From contig CAWJFT010000003.1 of NCBI GenBank assembly GCA_963842235.1, forward strand, positions 248,001-312,000: 64,000 bases of DNA. The letters are read 5' to 3'. The DNA is from JACDAN01 sp963842235 (GTDB lineage: Bacteria; Actinomycetota; Thermoleophilia; Gaiellales; Gaiellaceae). A model generated the notes under the pieces. That model worked only from the letters and a program-made list of their open reading frames with translations, was not told where the DNA came from and ran no database searches. Below, piece by piece: positions 1 through 9,676 of this stretch. How positions within the stretch are numbered: the first letter of the stretch is position 1; each line of letters begins with the position of its first letter. A program made the translations under genes and the position numbers.

Positions 1-456
1 AGGAGCGAAACGACGCAGAGCTCCGAAACCGGGGTCGTCGCCCGGGTGAACGACGGCGACACGCTGACGCTGAGGGGCGGCAGAAAGGTTCGTCTCCTCC
101 AGATCGACACGCCCGAGCTCGGCGCCGGCGAGTGCTACTCGGAAGCCGCGTGGATAGCGCTACGCAGGCTCGCGCCGATCGGGACACCGGTCGTGCTCGA
201 GAGCGATCCCGTCCTGGATCGAACCGACCGCTACGGACGCCTCCTCCGCTACGTCGAGCGAGACGGCATGAACGTGAACATCGAGCTCGTCCGGCGTGGC
301 GCGGCTGCACCGTACTTCCGTCGCGGCGATCGCGGTCGCTATGCAGCCAACCTCATGCAGGCGGCGCGGACCGCAAGGGCGACGAAGCAGGGGCTCTGGA
401 GGGCCTGTCCCGCGACGGTCCTCGACCCGAACCGCGCCGTCTCGACCGGCCGCTGA
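1..456 (+). CDS. thermonuclease (SNase-like) family protein, 5' partial
   Basis: The frame is open from base 1 and ends at TGA 454-456, so the gene begins before the window. The visible part starts at the strand-1 motif of the staphylococcal nuclease fold (VVARVNDGDTLTL). It continues through LLQIDTPELG, which carries the metal-binding Asp, and DRTDRYGRLLRYV, which carries a catalytic Arg, to a C-terminal helix ending TKQGLW. These are the usual landmarks of secreted or membrane-anchored Ca-dependent nucleases (family knowledge). The signal peptide or anchor would lie upstream and is not visible. A GTG at 46 could be read as a start, but it would cut off the first beta strand. Its stop codon directly abuts the stop codon of the convergent VWA gene. 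Confidence 0.85.
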   Translation, partial: RSETTQSSETGVVARVNDGDTLTLRGGRKVRLLQIDTPELGAGECYSEAAWIALRRLAPIGTPVVLESDPVLDRTDRYGRLLRYVERDGMNVNIELVRRGAAAPYFRRGDRGRYAANLMQAARTARATKQGLWRACPATVLDPNRAVSTGR

Positions 457-1420
457 CTAGGCCAGGTTTCGGCGCCAGAGGAGCAGCGAGAGCGGCATCA
501 GGGCGGCAAGGAACAGGAACGGGCCGAGCGGCCGGATCTTGATCGCCTCGACCTGACGCACCGCCTCCTTGTTGCCGAGCACCGTTTTCGCCGCCGCGCT
601 GGCGGACCGATCTGGTCCTCGTCGAACGCCTGGCCGCCGACGCAAGCGGGCGAAGTCCGGCGCCGAGCTCGGCGCTGCTCGGATCGGGGAAGTAGCGACG
701 CTTCACGACGCCGTCGGGCCGAAAGATCCGCTCGCCGTCGGCCCAGAAACGCACGAGGATGACCTTGATGCGGTCCTCGGCGAAGGCCCGCTTCAGCGCC
801 GGCCCGCCGATATTGCTGGGTCTCGGCGTCCGTGAAGATCACGAGCAAGCGACGGCCGGGCCCTTGGAAGAAGTTTCCGGACGCGACGGCCTCAGTCGTG
901 CCCAGGCTCGTGGCGACCTTGTTGCTCAGAGAGTCGGACGGCGGGCGCTCGATGCCGATCGAGTCCTGGAGAACGCCGTCGAACGATTTCTCGTTCGTGG
1001 TCGGGAACAGATGCGGGAGGACGCGGTCGGTGAACGATGCAACGCCGACTGGCGCATCTCCAGCTCGGCACGCATCTGCAGCGCCGCTGCCCGCGCCCGG
1101 TCGAATCGGTTCGGCTCGCCGGGTGCTTGCGTAGGCGAGCATCGACCGTGACGTGTCGAAGGCGAAGAAGATCTGTGCGTCGGTCCGAGCGGGTCGCTCG
1201 ATCCGCTCCTCCAGGACGGGCTGCGCCGCACCGACGCCGACGAGAGCCGCAATCGCGACGAGCGCCGCGATCGTGATCCGCTCGAGCTGGGCGGCGAGGC
1301 CAGTCTCAGCAGCGATCGGGCCCGCTCGACTCGCCGCTCGGTTCGGGAGAACGCAACAAGCGGGAGGATGACCGCAAAGGCGACGAGGCCGGCCAGCGGG
1401 GTGAGAAACGAGAGGTGCAT
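457..1420 (-). pseudogene. VWA-domain membrane protein (BatA/BatB-like), frameshifted at several points
   Basis: It starts at ATG 1420 with a typical BatA-like N terminus (MHLSFLTPLAGLVAFAVI). The frame then changes repeatedly. A second frame gives a membrane segment, the MIDAS motif FAFDTSRSM and later FTDRVLPHLF and LLVIFTDAETQ. A further change near 815 gives VILVRFWADGERIF. The C-terminal membrane helix (PLGPFLFLAALMPLSLLLW) lies in yet another frame and ends at TAG 457-459. At least five indels are needed for one protein of about 320 residues. Domain content and both ends are preserved, so base-calling errors look more likely than decay. It is the last gene of the MoxR operon, 15 bases after the preceding gene. 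Metal-binding VWA proteins of this type pair with MoxR ATPases (family knowledge). Confidence 0.7.
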
Positions 1421-1435
1421 CGGCGCTAAAGCCGC

Positions 1436-2069
1436 CTAGTAGCCGTGGCCCGTGCGGTTCGGGTTGCCGCCCGGGCGAGCTCCGGCCAGCGAGCGTATTC
1501 GGGGATCCGCTGTTGGACGTCGCAGGTGCTCGTTCTCGGGATTGAAGAGCCGGAGCAGGAACTCGAGGTTGTATTTCGCGTCGGCGTTCGACGGGTCGAT
1601 CTTGACCGCCCGCTCGAGATGCGTCAGCGACTGGCCGATGACGCCCGACTGGTTGAACGGGTCGGCGAGTGCTTCGTCGTAGCTGACGACGCCCTGCAGG
1701 TTCGCAAGCCTCGATCGCCGCGCGGGCGGCTGACCGGAGTTCTCGGCATCGCTCAGCGCCGCCTGAGCCTCGGCGCGAGCGGCCGGCGCCGAGGAGTTCA
1801 CGCCGCTCTGGTCGCGCGCGAACGTCTGGAGCGCGCGGCGATAGATCAGGTCGTCCTTGATCCCGAACGCCTCGTCTGCGTAGGGCAACGTCAAGTCGAA
1901 GTCCCAGAGCGCGTGCGCCGGCGGGCTGGGCCTGGAAGGAGAGGTCGTCGCGTTTCATGCCGTTCCGGATCGCCGCGGCGTCACGTGCTACGAGCGCGGC
2001 GAGCAGGGCGAGCACGAGCAGCAGCGCGATCGGCGCTCCTTTGCGGATGATCGGCCAAGCCCGCCTCAT
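1436..2069 (-). CDS. membrane-anchored TPR-like protein of the MoxR/VWA operon, one frameshift
   Basis: ATG 2069 overlaps the stop of the upstream VWA gene (ATGA). The first part gives a short basic stretch and one membrane helix (ALLLVLALLAALVA). Near 1915-1935 the frame must change to reach DLIYRRALQTFARDQ and a helical C-terminal half containing THLERAVKIDPSNADAKYN, which reads as a TPR unit. It ends at TAG 1436-1438. Small TPR proteins commonly sit between the VWA genes of bat-type operons, like BatC (family knowledge). Here the assignment rests on the single TPR-like repeat and position. The frameshift is probably a sequence error, since codon bias is preserved on both sides. Confidence 0.6.
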
Positions 2070-2976
2070 CGCTCGGACCTCCACGAAAGCCGGCCGCAGA
2101 AGTGCTCGTTCAGCGCGAGCAGCATGAGCAGGAGCAGCGCCAGGCCCGCGAGGCCTTCCGGGACGCCGGCGCGCTCGGCCCGCTCGCGAGCGTCGAGGAG
2201 CCGTCCCGGCGCCAGGTTGGTGTAGTCGACGAAATTGTCACGCCCGACCAGACGCTCGAAGTACGCGCGGTCGTCGTCGAACGGATTAAGCGCGACGATG
2301 TGAATCGGGATCTTCTCGTTGCGGTACGTGATCAGCTCGCGGGTCAAGAGCGAGACGTCGAGGAGCGAGTCGTCGAGGTCGCTGACGAGCAGCACGCCGC
2401 GTGCCTTGGCGTGCGTGGCGCTCGAGCATCTCGCGCGCCATGTTGAGAGCCAGCGAGATCACGGTCCCGCCTCGGTAAGTTCTGATCCCATGGGGTCACC
2501 GATTTCCGCCGGATGACGCCGCTTCCTTGGAGTCGGCCGGAATCTCGTGCGTGCCGGGCGCGCATGGAACGCCCCGCTGCTTGAGGCAGACGTTCGGGAA
2601 CGGCGAGATGGCCCGGATGATCGGCCGCAGCTCGGCGGAGCTCGTTCCGGGCGGAACTGCCTCGTACGGGACTGCAGAGAAGAGCACGAGACCGAAGTCC
2701 TGCCCTGTGTCGGCCAGATACTCGAGTGGGTCGACCGACCGCCGATCCGGGCGGCCGATGCTGCCGACAGGTCGAGGACGACGACGCCGCTGTCGGCGCC
2801 CTTCGCGAGCGCCGCATCGCTCGAACCCACCCGCTGGGACAAGCAGCGCCGCCAGCCGCGACGACGACGACGAGTGCGACCGCGAGCAGGATCCGCACGA
2901 TCGTCGTCCGGCGGGCCGGGTCGCTCAGGCGGAGCGCGTCCACGAGCGGGATCGCCTGCCGGTTCCGCAGCCTCAC
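2066..2976 (-). pseudogene. VWA-domain protein of the MoxR operon, frameshifted at several points
   Basis: It starts at GTG 2976 (GTGA overlap with the upstream gene) with MRLRNRQAIPLVDAL and a membrane helix near residues 25-40. The continuation is in other frames: GVVVLDLSAS, a MIDAS DxSxS core; LVLFSAVPYEAVPPG; then VISLALNMARE; then LLVSDLDDSLLDVSLLTREL. It ends with a C-terminal membrane helix (GLAGLALLLLMLLAL) before TGA 2066-2068. At least four indels are required to join these into about 300 residues. Order and spacing match a membrane VWA protein with an N-terminal anchor and C-terminal helix. As with its neighbours, intact boundaries suggest sequence errors rather than true loss. 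Confidence 0.65.
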
Positions 2977-3879
2977 GTTCCCTCCGAGATCACGCGCTCG
3001 ACCTCAGTGGAGAGCGGGCTGACGACCGGCTCGGCGGGAGCACCTTGCGACCACGCGATCCGGCTCGCGTCCTGCGCCAGGTCCGGGTTGCTCGTGCGCC
3101 GCAGCTCGACCGAGAGCCGCTCGAGGGCCTTCCGGCCGTCCTCGGTCCGCCCGGACCTCGAGGCCTCCCGAACGAGGGCCAGCGCCCGCTCGAGCGCGCT
3201 TCGGCGGTCGATCACACCCCAGAGCCGCGCAGCCAGTCGCTCCAGCGGGAGCAGCCGGAGGATGAGGATCGAGCGCGCCGATCGCGAACAGTGCGGCGAG
3301 CACGAGGGCGAGGAACTCGACCCACCCAGGGCCGACGCGATAGGTCGCCGACGGAAGATCGCGGTACTCGGCGCGGAGCAGGCCCTGCCAGAGCCGTCCG
3401 GGGGCGATCCGTCCTGCGACGCGGAGCGGCTGCCAGTCGATCGTCGCCGACGCGGGGGTCGAGCTTCCGCGTTGCTGATACTCGACCGTGGCGATGCCGA
3501 AGTCGACGCGTCCGGTCTTCTTCGGCAGGCACTTCGCCGTCATGCAGGCGAGCGTGTAGTCGAAGCGCAGTCGCGTCATCCGCCCGACGTCGTTCCGGGT
3601 CACTTGGCGCTTCTGCAGTGCACGATAAGGAGCGAAGTTCGAGAGGATCTTGACGCTGTCGGGGTCGACACTGCCGCGGTCGAGCACGACCTCGACCCTC
3701 GCGTGCACCGCGTCCGCGAAGAGGTGTTGCTGAGGCGTGATCATGGCGTTCGCGACCAGCGGCCTGTCGAGCGCGGTCGAGGGAGTCGAGTCCCACGCCC
3801 ACCAGGCAATCGCACCGGCGAGCGCGAGGACGAGCACGCCGGCGGCGACGAGCGCCGCGAAGAGGCTCCGCTCCCTCAT
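2973..3879 (-). CDS. membrane protein of MoxR operon (BatD-like position), one frameshift
   Basis: ATG 3879 overlaps the DUF58 stop codon (ATGA at 3876-3879). Residues about 5-25 form a membrane helix (FAALVAAGVLVLALAGAIAW). An extracytoplasmic beta-rich region of about 160 residues follows, with VEVVLDRGSVDPDSVKIL. A second helix is near FLALVLAALFAIGAL. At about 3215-3270 the frame must shift to reach the cytoplasmic tail starting IDRRSALERALALVREA and ending at TGA 2973-2975. I do not recognise a named family. The layout (N-anchor, extracytoplasmic domain, second helix, helical tail) and the position between DUF58 and VWA genes resemble BatD-type proteins by context only. Confidence 0.6.
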
Positions 3880-4806
3880 AGCCAAGCCCTCGTTCCGATG
3901 CGCCGCACCTCGACCCATTCCAGGAAGCGCGTGAAGATCTCGTCACGATCGCTCGTCGTCAGCACGACCGGGTCGAGGCCGAGCGCTTCGAGCTCACCAA
4001 GCGTCTCCCGCGTCCGCTCCTCGTTTTTGGCGCGCCGGTCGCGGGCCTCGCGGCGGCTCAGGCGAACGAGACGCTTCCGCTTGCTCCCGGGCTGCATCAT
4101 CGGGATGACCACGGAGGACACGTCCGGGAAGCTCTGCTCCCAGACGGGATCCTGGATCACGACCGGGACGATCTCCCAGGGCATCTCCACGATCGCCGAC
4201 CAGGACTCCGGCGACGGCTGGTTCAGGAAGTCCGACAGGACGAAGACGAACGTGCCGGCCGGGAGCGCGCGCCGCAGGGGCGCGAGAAACGCGAACGCAC
4301 GCTCGAGGTTGTCCTCCGGCGCCAAGTAGAGCGGAAACAGGAGATCGGACTCCTTCACGCGCCAGAAATCGGTCTGGCCGTGGGGCGGGCGCCAGAACGG
4401 CGGACCGGCGCCGTTCCCGTTTCCGCCGCTCGCGAAGTCGAGGTAGCCGATCAGACCGCGGGCCTTCGCCGCCGAGTCGGAGATCATCGAACCGGCCTCG
4501 AGCATCACCTTCGGCTTCGAGAGCCATGGAAGGCCGGCGGGATAGAGCTCCATCGCAGGACGCCGGTCACAGACGATGACGACCCGCGGGGCCTCCTCCG
4601 CATAGTGCTCACGCACGATGAACTCGTCCTGTCCGTGAGCCGTGGAGACCTTCGCCGACGCCGCCCAGTCGATCGACTCGAACGTGTCCCCCGGCTGGTA
4701 CGGCCGTGAGCTCGCGACGCTGGAGCCGTGACCCCGTTTGGTGCTGTTCACGCTCCCGAAGGCGAGACCGACCAGTCGGCGGCGGGGAGTGAGCGGAAAG
4801 GTGAGC

Positions 4807-4823
<17 letters not shown>
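3876..4823 (-). CDS. DUF58 domain-containing protein
   Basis: The frame is intact. GTG 4823 is chosen because the conserved family start (FPLTPRRRLVGLAFGS, then SSRPYQPGDTFESIDWAA) follows directly. The longer frame only adds a shadow of the moxR 3' end. The RPYxPGDxxxxIDW signature of DUF58 proteins lies near residues 33-50. A VWA-like core follows, including VVIVCDRRPAMEL and FVFVLSDFLNQ. It is about 315 residues with no signal peptide or membrane segment in this start. DUF58 proteins are encoded next to MoxR ATPases and are thought to act with them on VWA partners (family knowledge). The start overlaps the moxR end by 17 bases, so translation is probably coupled. Confidence 0.85.
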
Positions 4824-5856
<1,033 letters not shown>

Positions 5857-5865
5857 GGGGTGCTC

Positions 5866-5871
5866 AATATA
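5866..5871 (-). promoter_or_regulatory. possible -10 box (TATATT) of the moxR operon
   Basis: The only AT-rich hexamer in the 59-base gap between ychF and moxR reads TATATT on the minus strand, ending about ten bases before the moxR ATG. No convincing -35 hexamer is seen at 16-18 bases spacing. If used, the transcript would be nearly leaderless. Confidence 0.3.
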
Positions 5872-5915
5872 GGTTTTGCGCGCGTTGACCTGCCATTAAG
5901 CGGCCATCGTTCGGA

Positions 5916-6818
5916 TTAGACGTGAAAACGGACATTCAGTAGGTCGCCGTCCTCGACAACGTACTCCTTGCCCTCCAGACGCTGAAGGCCGCGGCGTGAA
6001 GCTTCGGCGCGCGAGCCCGCTTCGACGAGGGCGCGCCAGTGCACGACTTCGCAGCGGATGAAGCCCCGAGCCATGTCCGTGTGGATCGTTCCCGCCGCCT
6101 CGAGCGCCGTTTGGCCGCGGCGCAGCGTCCACGCTCGCGCCTCGTTCTCGTTCGCCGTGAAGAAGGTCAGCAGATCGAGCGACTCCTGAAGCCGGCGCAC
6201 GAGGTCGTCGAGCGCCGACGGCTCTCCGTCGCGGAACGCGGCCGCCTCCTCCGGGGGGAGCTCTGCGAGCTCGGCCTCGAGCTTCAGGTCGATCCCACCC
6301 GGCCCGTTCACGACAGGGACGAGCGGTTTCGCCGTCAGCGGCTCCAGCTCCGGCGGGAGGGCGCCCTCGTACTCGTCGAGTGGACGCTCAGCATCCAGAT
6401 GCGCGAGTAGCCGTTCGAGCTCCTCGACCTCGGTTCGGAGCTTCGGATCGCCGGATTTCGCGTCCTTGCGCACCCTCTCCAACCTGCGCTCGACGTGATC
6501 GCGGTCGGCGACGAGTAACTCCAGCTTCAGCGACTCGAGCTCCGATTCGTCGCTCACGACGCCGACGAGGGCATCCGCCGCCCTGGCCGCGCCGAGCTGG
6601 GCGCTCGCCGTTCCGGGCAGGTCGAGCACGCGGATCGAGGCCGGGGTCGTCTTCGGCGAACCGATGATCCGCGCCACCTCCGCCAGCCGGTCGTCCGGGA
6701 TCGGCGCCATGCCGACATGGGCCGTTCCGTACTGCTCGGCGGCGGCGCCGGTCAGAGCCGTGAACAGCGTGCTCTTGCCGGTGCCGGGAAGCCCGACGAT
6801 CCCGACTTCGAGGGACAT
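5916..6818 (-). CDS. YchF/OLA1-like GTP/ATP-binding protein, shortened G domain
   Basis: It starts at ATG 6818 with MSLEVGIVGLPGTGKST, the G1 loop of YchF. The C terminus is the standard TGS-type end: ANENEARAWTLRRGQTA, then GTIHTDMARGFIRCEVV, then EGKEYVVEDGDLLNVRF. The total is 300 residues against about 360 for usual YchF. The switch II stretch that normally reads IAGLVKGASxGxGLGN is replaced by the shorter VLDLPGTASAQLGAARAAD. The expected NxxE specificity motif reads VPVVNGPGG. YchF proteins bind ATP or GTP and associate with ribosomes and stress responses (family knowledge). The reduction may change nucleotide handling. It lies 11 bases after the sigma factor gene on the same strand. 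Confidence 0.8.
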   Translation of the reverse strand: MSLEVGIVGLPGTGKSTLFTALTGAAAEQYGTAHVGMAPIPDDRLAEVARIIGSPKTTPASIRVLDLPGTASAQLGAARAADALVGVVSDESELESLKLELLVADRDHVERRLERVRKDAKSGDPKLRTEVEELERLLAHLDAERPLDEYEGALPPELEPLTAKPLVPVVNGPGGIDLKLEAELAELPPEEAAAFRDGEPSALDDLVRRLQESLDLLTFFTANENEARAWTLRRGQTALEAAGTIHTDMARGFIRCEVVHWRALVEAGSRAEASRRGLQRLEGKEYVVEDGDLLNVRFHV

Positions 6819-6829
6819 CGGAAGACGTT

Positions 6830-7384
6830 TTAGCGCGTGACGTGCTTCTGCAGCGAGGCGAGGGCGCGGTGCTGGAGGGACTTCACCGCGCCTTCCGTCT
6901 TCCCGAGAATCGTCGCGGCCTCGCCGTTCGAGAACCGGAAGACGAACTTCAGCGTCAGCACCTGCCGCTGTTCCGGGGAGAGGCGCTCGATCAGCGCCAG
7001 CATGCTCGTGTCTCCGAGCGAGGCGAGCGCCTGCTCCTCGGCCGAGGTCTCCTCTCCCTGGACATGCTCGGAGATCTCGTCCTCCGGCTGCCAGCGCCGG
7101 TTGGCGCGGAAGTGATCCATCGCCAGGTTGTGGGCGATGCGAAAGAGCCAGGCCGAGAAGGGGACCGAGCGCCACTGGAAGCGCCCGATCGCCTCGAGCA
7201 TCCGCAGGAAGGTCTGCGTGGTCAGGTCCTCGGCGTCGTGCCGGCTTCCGACGCTCATGTGCAGGTAGCTGTAGACCCGGTCGAAGTGGATGAGGTACAG
7301 CTCCTCGAGAGCCGCGCGGTCGCCGCGCTGAGCGCGTTCGACAAGGCCACGGACCCGTCCGTTCTCTTCGCGCCGCCCTGTCAT
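6830..7384 (-). CDS. ECF-type RNA polymerase sigma factor (sigma-70 family)
   Basis: A 184-residue protein with region 2 (FDRVYSYLHMSVGSRHDAED, then FSAWLFRIAHNLAMDHFR) and region 4 (LSPEQRQVLTLKFVFRFSN, then EGAVKSLQHRALASLQ). It lacks the N-terminal regions of primary sigma factors, which is the ECF layout. ATG 7384 is chosen; the longer frame adds 55 unsupported residues. No anti-sigma gene is adjacent, so its signal is unknown. The downstream ychF-like gene may be co-transcribed. It directs RNA polymerase to a subset of promoters that cannot be defined from the sequence alone. Confidence 0.9.
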   Translation of the reverse strand: MTGRREENGRVRGLVERAQRGDRAALEELYLIHFDRVYSYLHMSVGSRHDAEDLTTQTFLRMLEAIGRFQWRSVPFSAWLFRIAHNLAMDHFRANRRWQPEDEISEHVQGEETSAEEQALASLGDTSMLALIERLSPEQRQVLTLKFVFRFSNGEAATILGKTEGAVKSLQHRALASLQKHVTR

Positions 7385-7466
7385 CGGCGTTGCCGCACTG
7401 ATGCTTCGGAGCACGGACAAGGCTTGCCCGGCTGTTCTCAGAATGTAACGCGGTGCGGCTGAATTG

Positions 7467-7694
7467 CTAGCCCGAGAAGCCGAGCCGGCCCTCGCGGTGG
7501 AACCGCTTGAGGTAGACGACCCGGTCGAGGGCGACCGTGTAGCGGCCATCCTCCGCCTCGAGCACCACCGACCCGTCCTTTCTCGCCGCCAGCGCCGCCT
7601 CGAGCTCGTCGGCGTCCTTGGCGGGCACCACAGCGCTCATGATCTGGTTGCCCTCGAAGCCGATCTCGATCCGGATCTCGTCGTTTGCGCTCAT
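7467..7694 (-). CDS. small conserved-looking hypothetical protein
   Basis: A 75-residue protein whose ATG 7694 overlaps the epimerase stop (ATGA), so it is probably translated with that gene. It alternates predicted beta strands (IRIEIGFEGNQIMSAVV, VVLEAEDGRYTVALDRVVYL) around one short helix (DADELEAALAAR). The pattern loosely resembles the small DUF3107 proteins of actinobacteria, but I cannot confirm this. There is no signal peptide, cysteine or catalytic motif. It is probably a small cytoplasmic beta-rich protein. Function unknown. Confidence 0.7.
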   Translation of the reverse strand: MSANDEIRIEIGFEGNQIMSAVVPAKDADELEAALAARKDGSVVLEAEDGRYTVALDRVVYLKRFHREGRLGFSG

Positions 7695-8092
7695 CGAGCC
7701 ACCAGCTCAGAGAGTACGCCGTGGGCAGCGTCCGGATGAACGAAAGCAACCTGGAGCCCGAAAAGGCCTTCGTGGGGCGCCTGGTCGATCAGCTCGGCGC
7801 CGCGGTCGGTGAGGTCCCGGAGCGCTGCGGGGAGGTCTCCGACCTCATAGGCGATGTGATGCATCCCGGGGCCGCGCTTCGCCAGGAACTTGCCGACCGG
7901 CGTCTCGTCGCCGAGCGAAGCCATCAGCTCCACGCGCCCCTCGCCGACGCGCATGGACGCTGCCTCGACGCCCTGTTCCTCCACCGTGGCCCGGTGCTCG
8001 ACGGTGCACCCGAAGAGCCGCTCGTACGTGTCGACCGCCTCGTCGAGGTCGTCGACCGCCATCCCGACGTGGTGGATCCGAAGCGCTTTCAC
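7691..8092 (-). CDS. mce: methylmalonyl-CoA epimerase
   Basis: A 133-residue single-domain vicinal-oxygen-chelate protein. Metal-ligand regions are visible as IHHVGMAVDDLDEAV near the start, VELMASLGDETPVGKFL in the middle and GMHHIAYEV near residue 90. The FLAKRGPGMHHIAYEV stretch is characteristic of the epimerase (family knowledge), which interconverts D- and L-methylmalonyl-CoA in propionate metabolism. The GTG start at 8092 overlaps the ftsH stop (GTGA), and the end overlaps the next small gene. No methylmalonyl-CoA mutase is in this window. Confidence 0.85.
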   Translation of the reverse strand: MKALRIHHVGMAVDDLDEAVDTYERLFGCTVEHRATVEEQGVEAASMRVGEGRVELMASLGDETPVGKFLAKRGPGMHHIAYEVGDLPAALRDLTDRGAELIDQAPHEGLFGLQVAFVHPDAAHGVLSELVAR

Positions 8093-9624
8093 GCCCCGAT
8101 GCTAGTCACGCTTCGGCGTTGTGGCAGCGCGCGAATCGTGCCGACCGTCTCGCTGGCGTGCGACTCGGGATCGACGTCGTGGAGCAGTGCCTCGAGGTCG
8201 TTGCGGTTGAGCGTCTCCCGGTCGAGCAGCGCGCCCGCGACGCGGTCGAGGGGCGAGCGGTGCTTCTCGAGCAGCCGGATCGCCTCGGAGTAGGCGCCGT
8301 CCGTGAGCCGCGCCTGTTCCGTGTCGCGCAGCCGCTTCGTCTCTTCCGAGAGCGCGTAGTTGTCGGCCCGCATCGTCCGGGACACGACTCCTTCGGACAT
8401 GCCGTACTCGAAGACCATCGCGCGGGCGAGCGTGGTCACCTTCTCGAGGTCGTTGGCAGCGCCGTTCGTGACCCGGCCGAAGACGACCTGTTCCGCGGCG
8501 CGGCCGGCGAGCCCGATCTTCATCCAGTCGATCAGCTCCTCCCGCGTGTGGAGGTAGCGGTCTTCGTCAGGCAGGTGGAACGTGTAGCCGAGCGCGTCGC
8601 CGCGGGCGACGATCGTCGCCTTCTGGACGGGATCGCCCATGAGGTAGGCCATGACGGCGTGACCGGCCTCGTGGTAGGCGAGGATCCGCTTCTCCTTCTC
8701 GGTCACGACCCGCCGCTGCTGGAGGCCGGCGACGACCCGCTCCATCGCCGACTCGAAGTTCAGCGGCGAGATGTCGTTGCGGCTTTCGCGAGCCGCGAAG
8801 ATCGCCGCCTCGTTGGCGACGTTCGCAAGGTCGGCGCCCGTCAGGCCCGCCGTCTGGCGCGCGACGAGGTGGAGGTCGACGTCGGCGGAGAGCGGCTTCC
8901 CGCGCGTGTGCACCTTCAGGATCTCCTCGCGGCCCGCGAGGTCGGGGGGCGAGACGAGGATCTGGCGGTCGAAGCGTCCTGGCCGAAGGAGCGCCGGGTC
9001 GAGATCCTGGAGCCGGTTCGAGGCGCCCATGACGATCACCTGGTTCTCGTTCTTGTTGAATCCGTCGAGCTCCACGAGCAGCTGATTCAGCGTCTGGTCG
9101 TGCTCGCGGTGGAGGCCGCCGCCCGTCCGCCGCGTGCCGACGGCGTCGAGCTCGTCGATGAAGACGATCGCGGGCGCGTCGTTCCGCGCCTGCTCGAAGA
9201 GCTTCCGGATACGGGCGGCGCCGAGGCCGGCGAACATCTCGACGAACGCCGAGGCGCTCTGGGAGTAGAAGCTCGCGCCGGACTCGTGCGCAACGGCCTT
9301 TGCCAGCAACGTCTTTCCGGTGCCGGGAGGGCCGTACAGGAGGATCCCCTTGGGAACGCGCGCGCCGAGTCGCTCGAAGCGCTTCGGGTCGCGCAGGAAG
9401 TCGACGACCTCCCGCATCTCCGCCTTCGCCTCGTTGAGACCCGCGACCTCCTCCCACGTCACGGAGCTGCGCGAGCTGGGCTTGACGTGCGTCGTCTTCA
9501 CCCGCGGCATCAGCGACAGGCTGCGCCAGAGCAGGTAGATGATCAGCGAGAACATGACGATCGGGAGCCAGACGAACGCGATGTTCTCGAATGAGCGCAG
9601 CAGTTCCAGCACGTCGAACGGCAT
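8089..9624 (-). CDS. ftsH: ATP-dependent zinc metalloprotease FtsH, short single-helix form
   Basis: A 511-residue AAA+ protease. Residues about 15-34 form one membrane helix (FVWLPIVMFSLIIYLLWRSL). The AAA domain follows with Walker A LLYGPPGTGKTLLAKA, Walker B AIVFIDELDAVG and the SRH region LRPGRFDRQI. The M41 protease domain has the zinc site HEAGH and third ligand in NGAANDLEKVT. Typical FtsH has two membrane helices and an extracytoplasmic loop in about 610-650 residues. Here the second helix and loop are absent, so the chain starts almost directly at its anchor. It degrades membrane and short-lived cytoplasmic proteins (family knowledge). It is the first gene of the ftsH-mce-small protein run. 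Confidence 0.92.
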   Translation of the reverse strand: MPFDVLELLRSFENIAFVWLPIVMFSLIIYLLWRSLSLMPRVKTTHVKPSSRSSVTWEEVAGLNEAKAEMREVVDFLRDPKRFERLGARVPKGILLYGPPGTGKTLLAKAVAHESGASFYSQSASAFVEMFAGLGAARIRKLFEQARNDAPAIVFIDELDAVGTRRTGGGLHREHDQTLNQLLVELDGFNKNENQVIVMGASNRLQDLDPALLRPGRFDRQILVSPPDLAGREEILKVHTRGKPLSADVDLHLVARQTAGLTGADLANVANEAAIFAARESRNDISPLNFESAMERVVAGLQQRRVVTEKEKRILAYHEAGHAVMAYLMGDPVQKATIVARGDALGYTFHLPDEDRYLHTREELIDWMKIGLAGRAAEQVVFGRVTNGAANDLEKVTTLARAMVFEYGMSEGVVSRTMRADNYALSEETKRLRDTEQARLTDGAYSEAIRLLEKHRSPLDRVAGALLDRETLNRNDLEALLHDVDPESHASETVGTIRALPQRRSVTSIGA

Positions 9625-9676
9625 ACATCGCCTATCGGCAACCTTGGCCGCGCTCTGTAGGGCAGACTAGAAACGC

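Noticed and set aside
2527..4329. 600-codon open frame on the plus strand
   Set aside because: Antisense to the MoxR operon; composition is Arg/Ser-rich as expected for a shadow frame in GC-rich DNA and no domain is recognisable.
8119..9594. 491-codon open frame on the plus strand
   Set aside because: Exactly antisense to ftsH, whose catalytic motifs are intact; a mirror frame.
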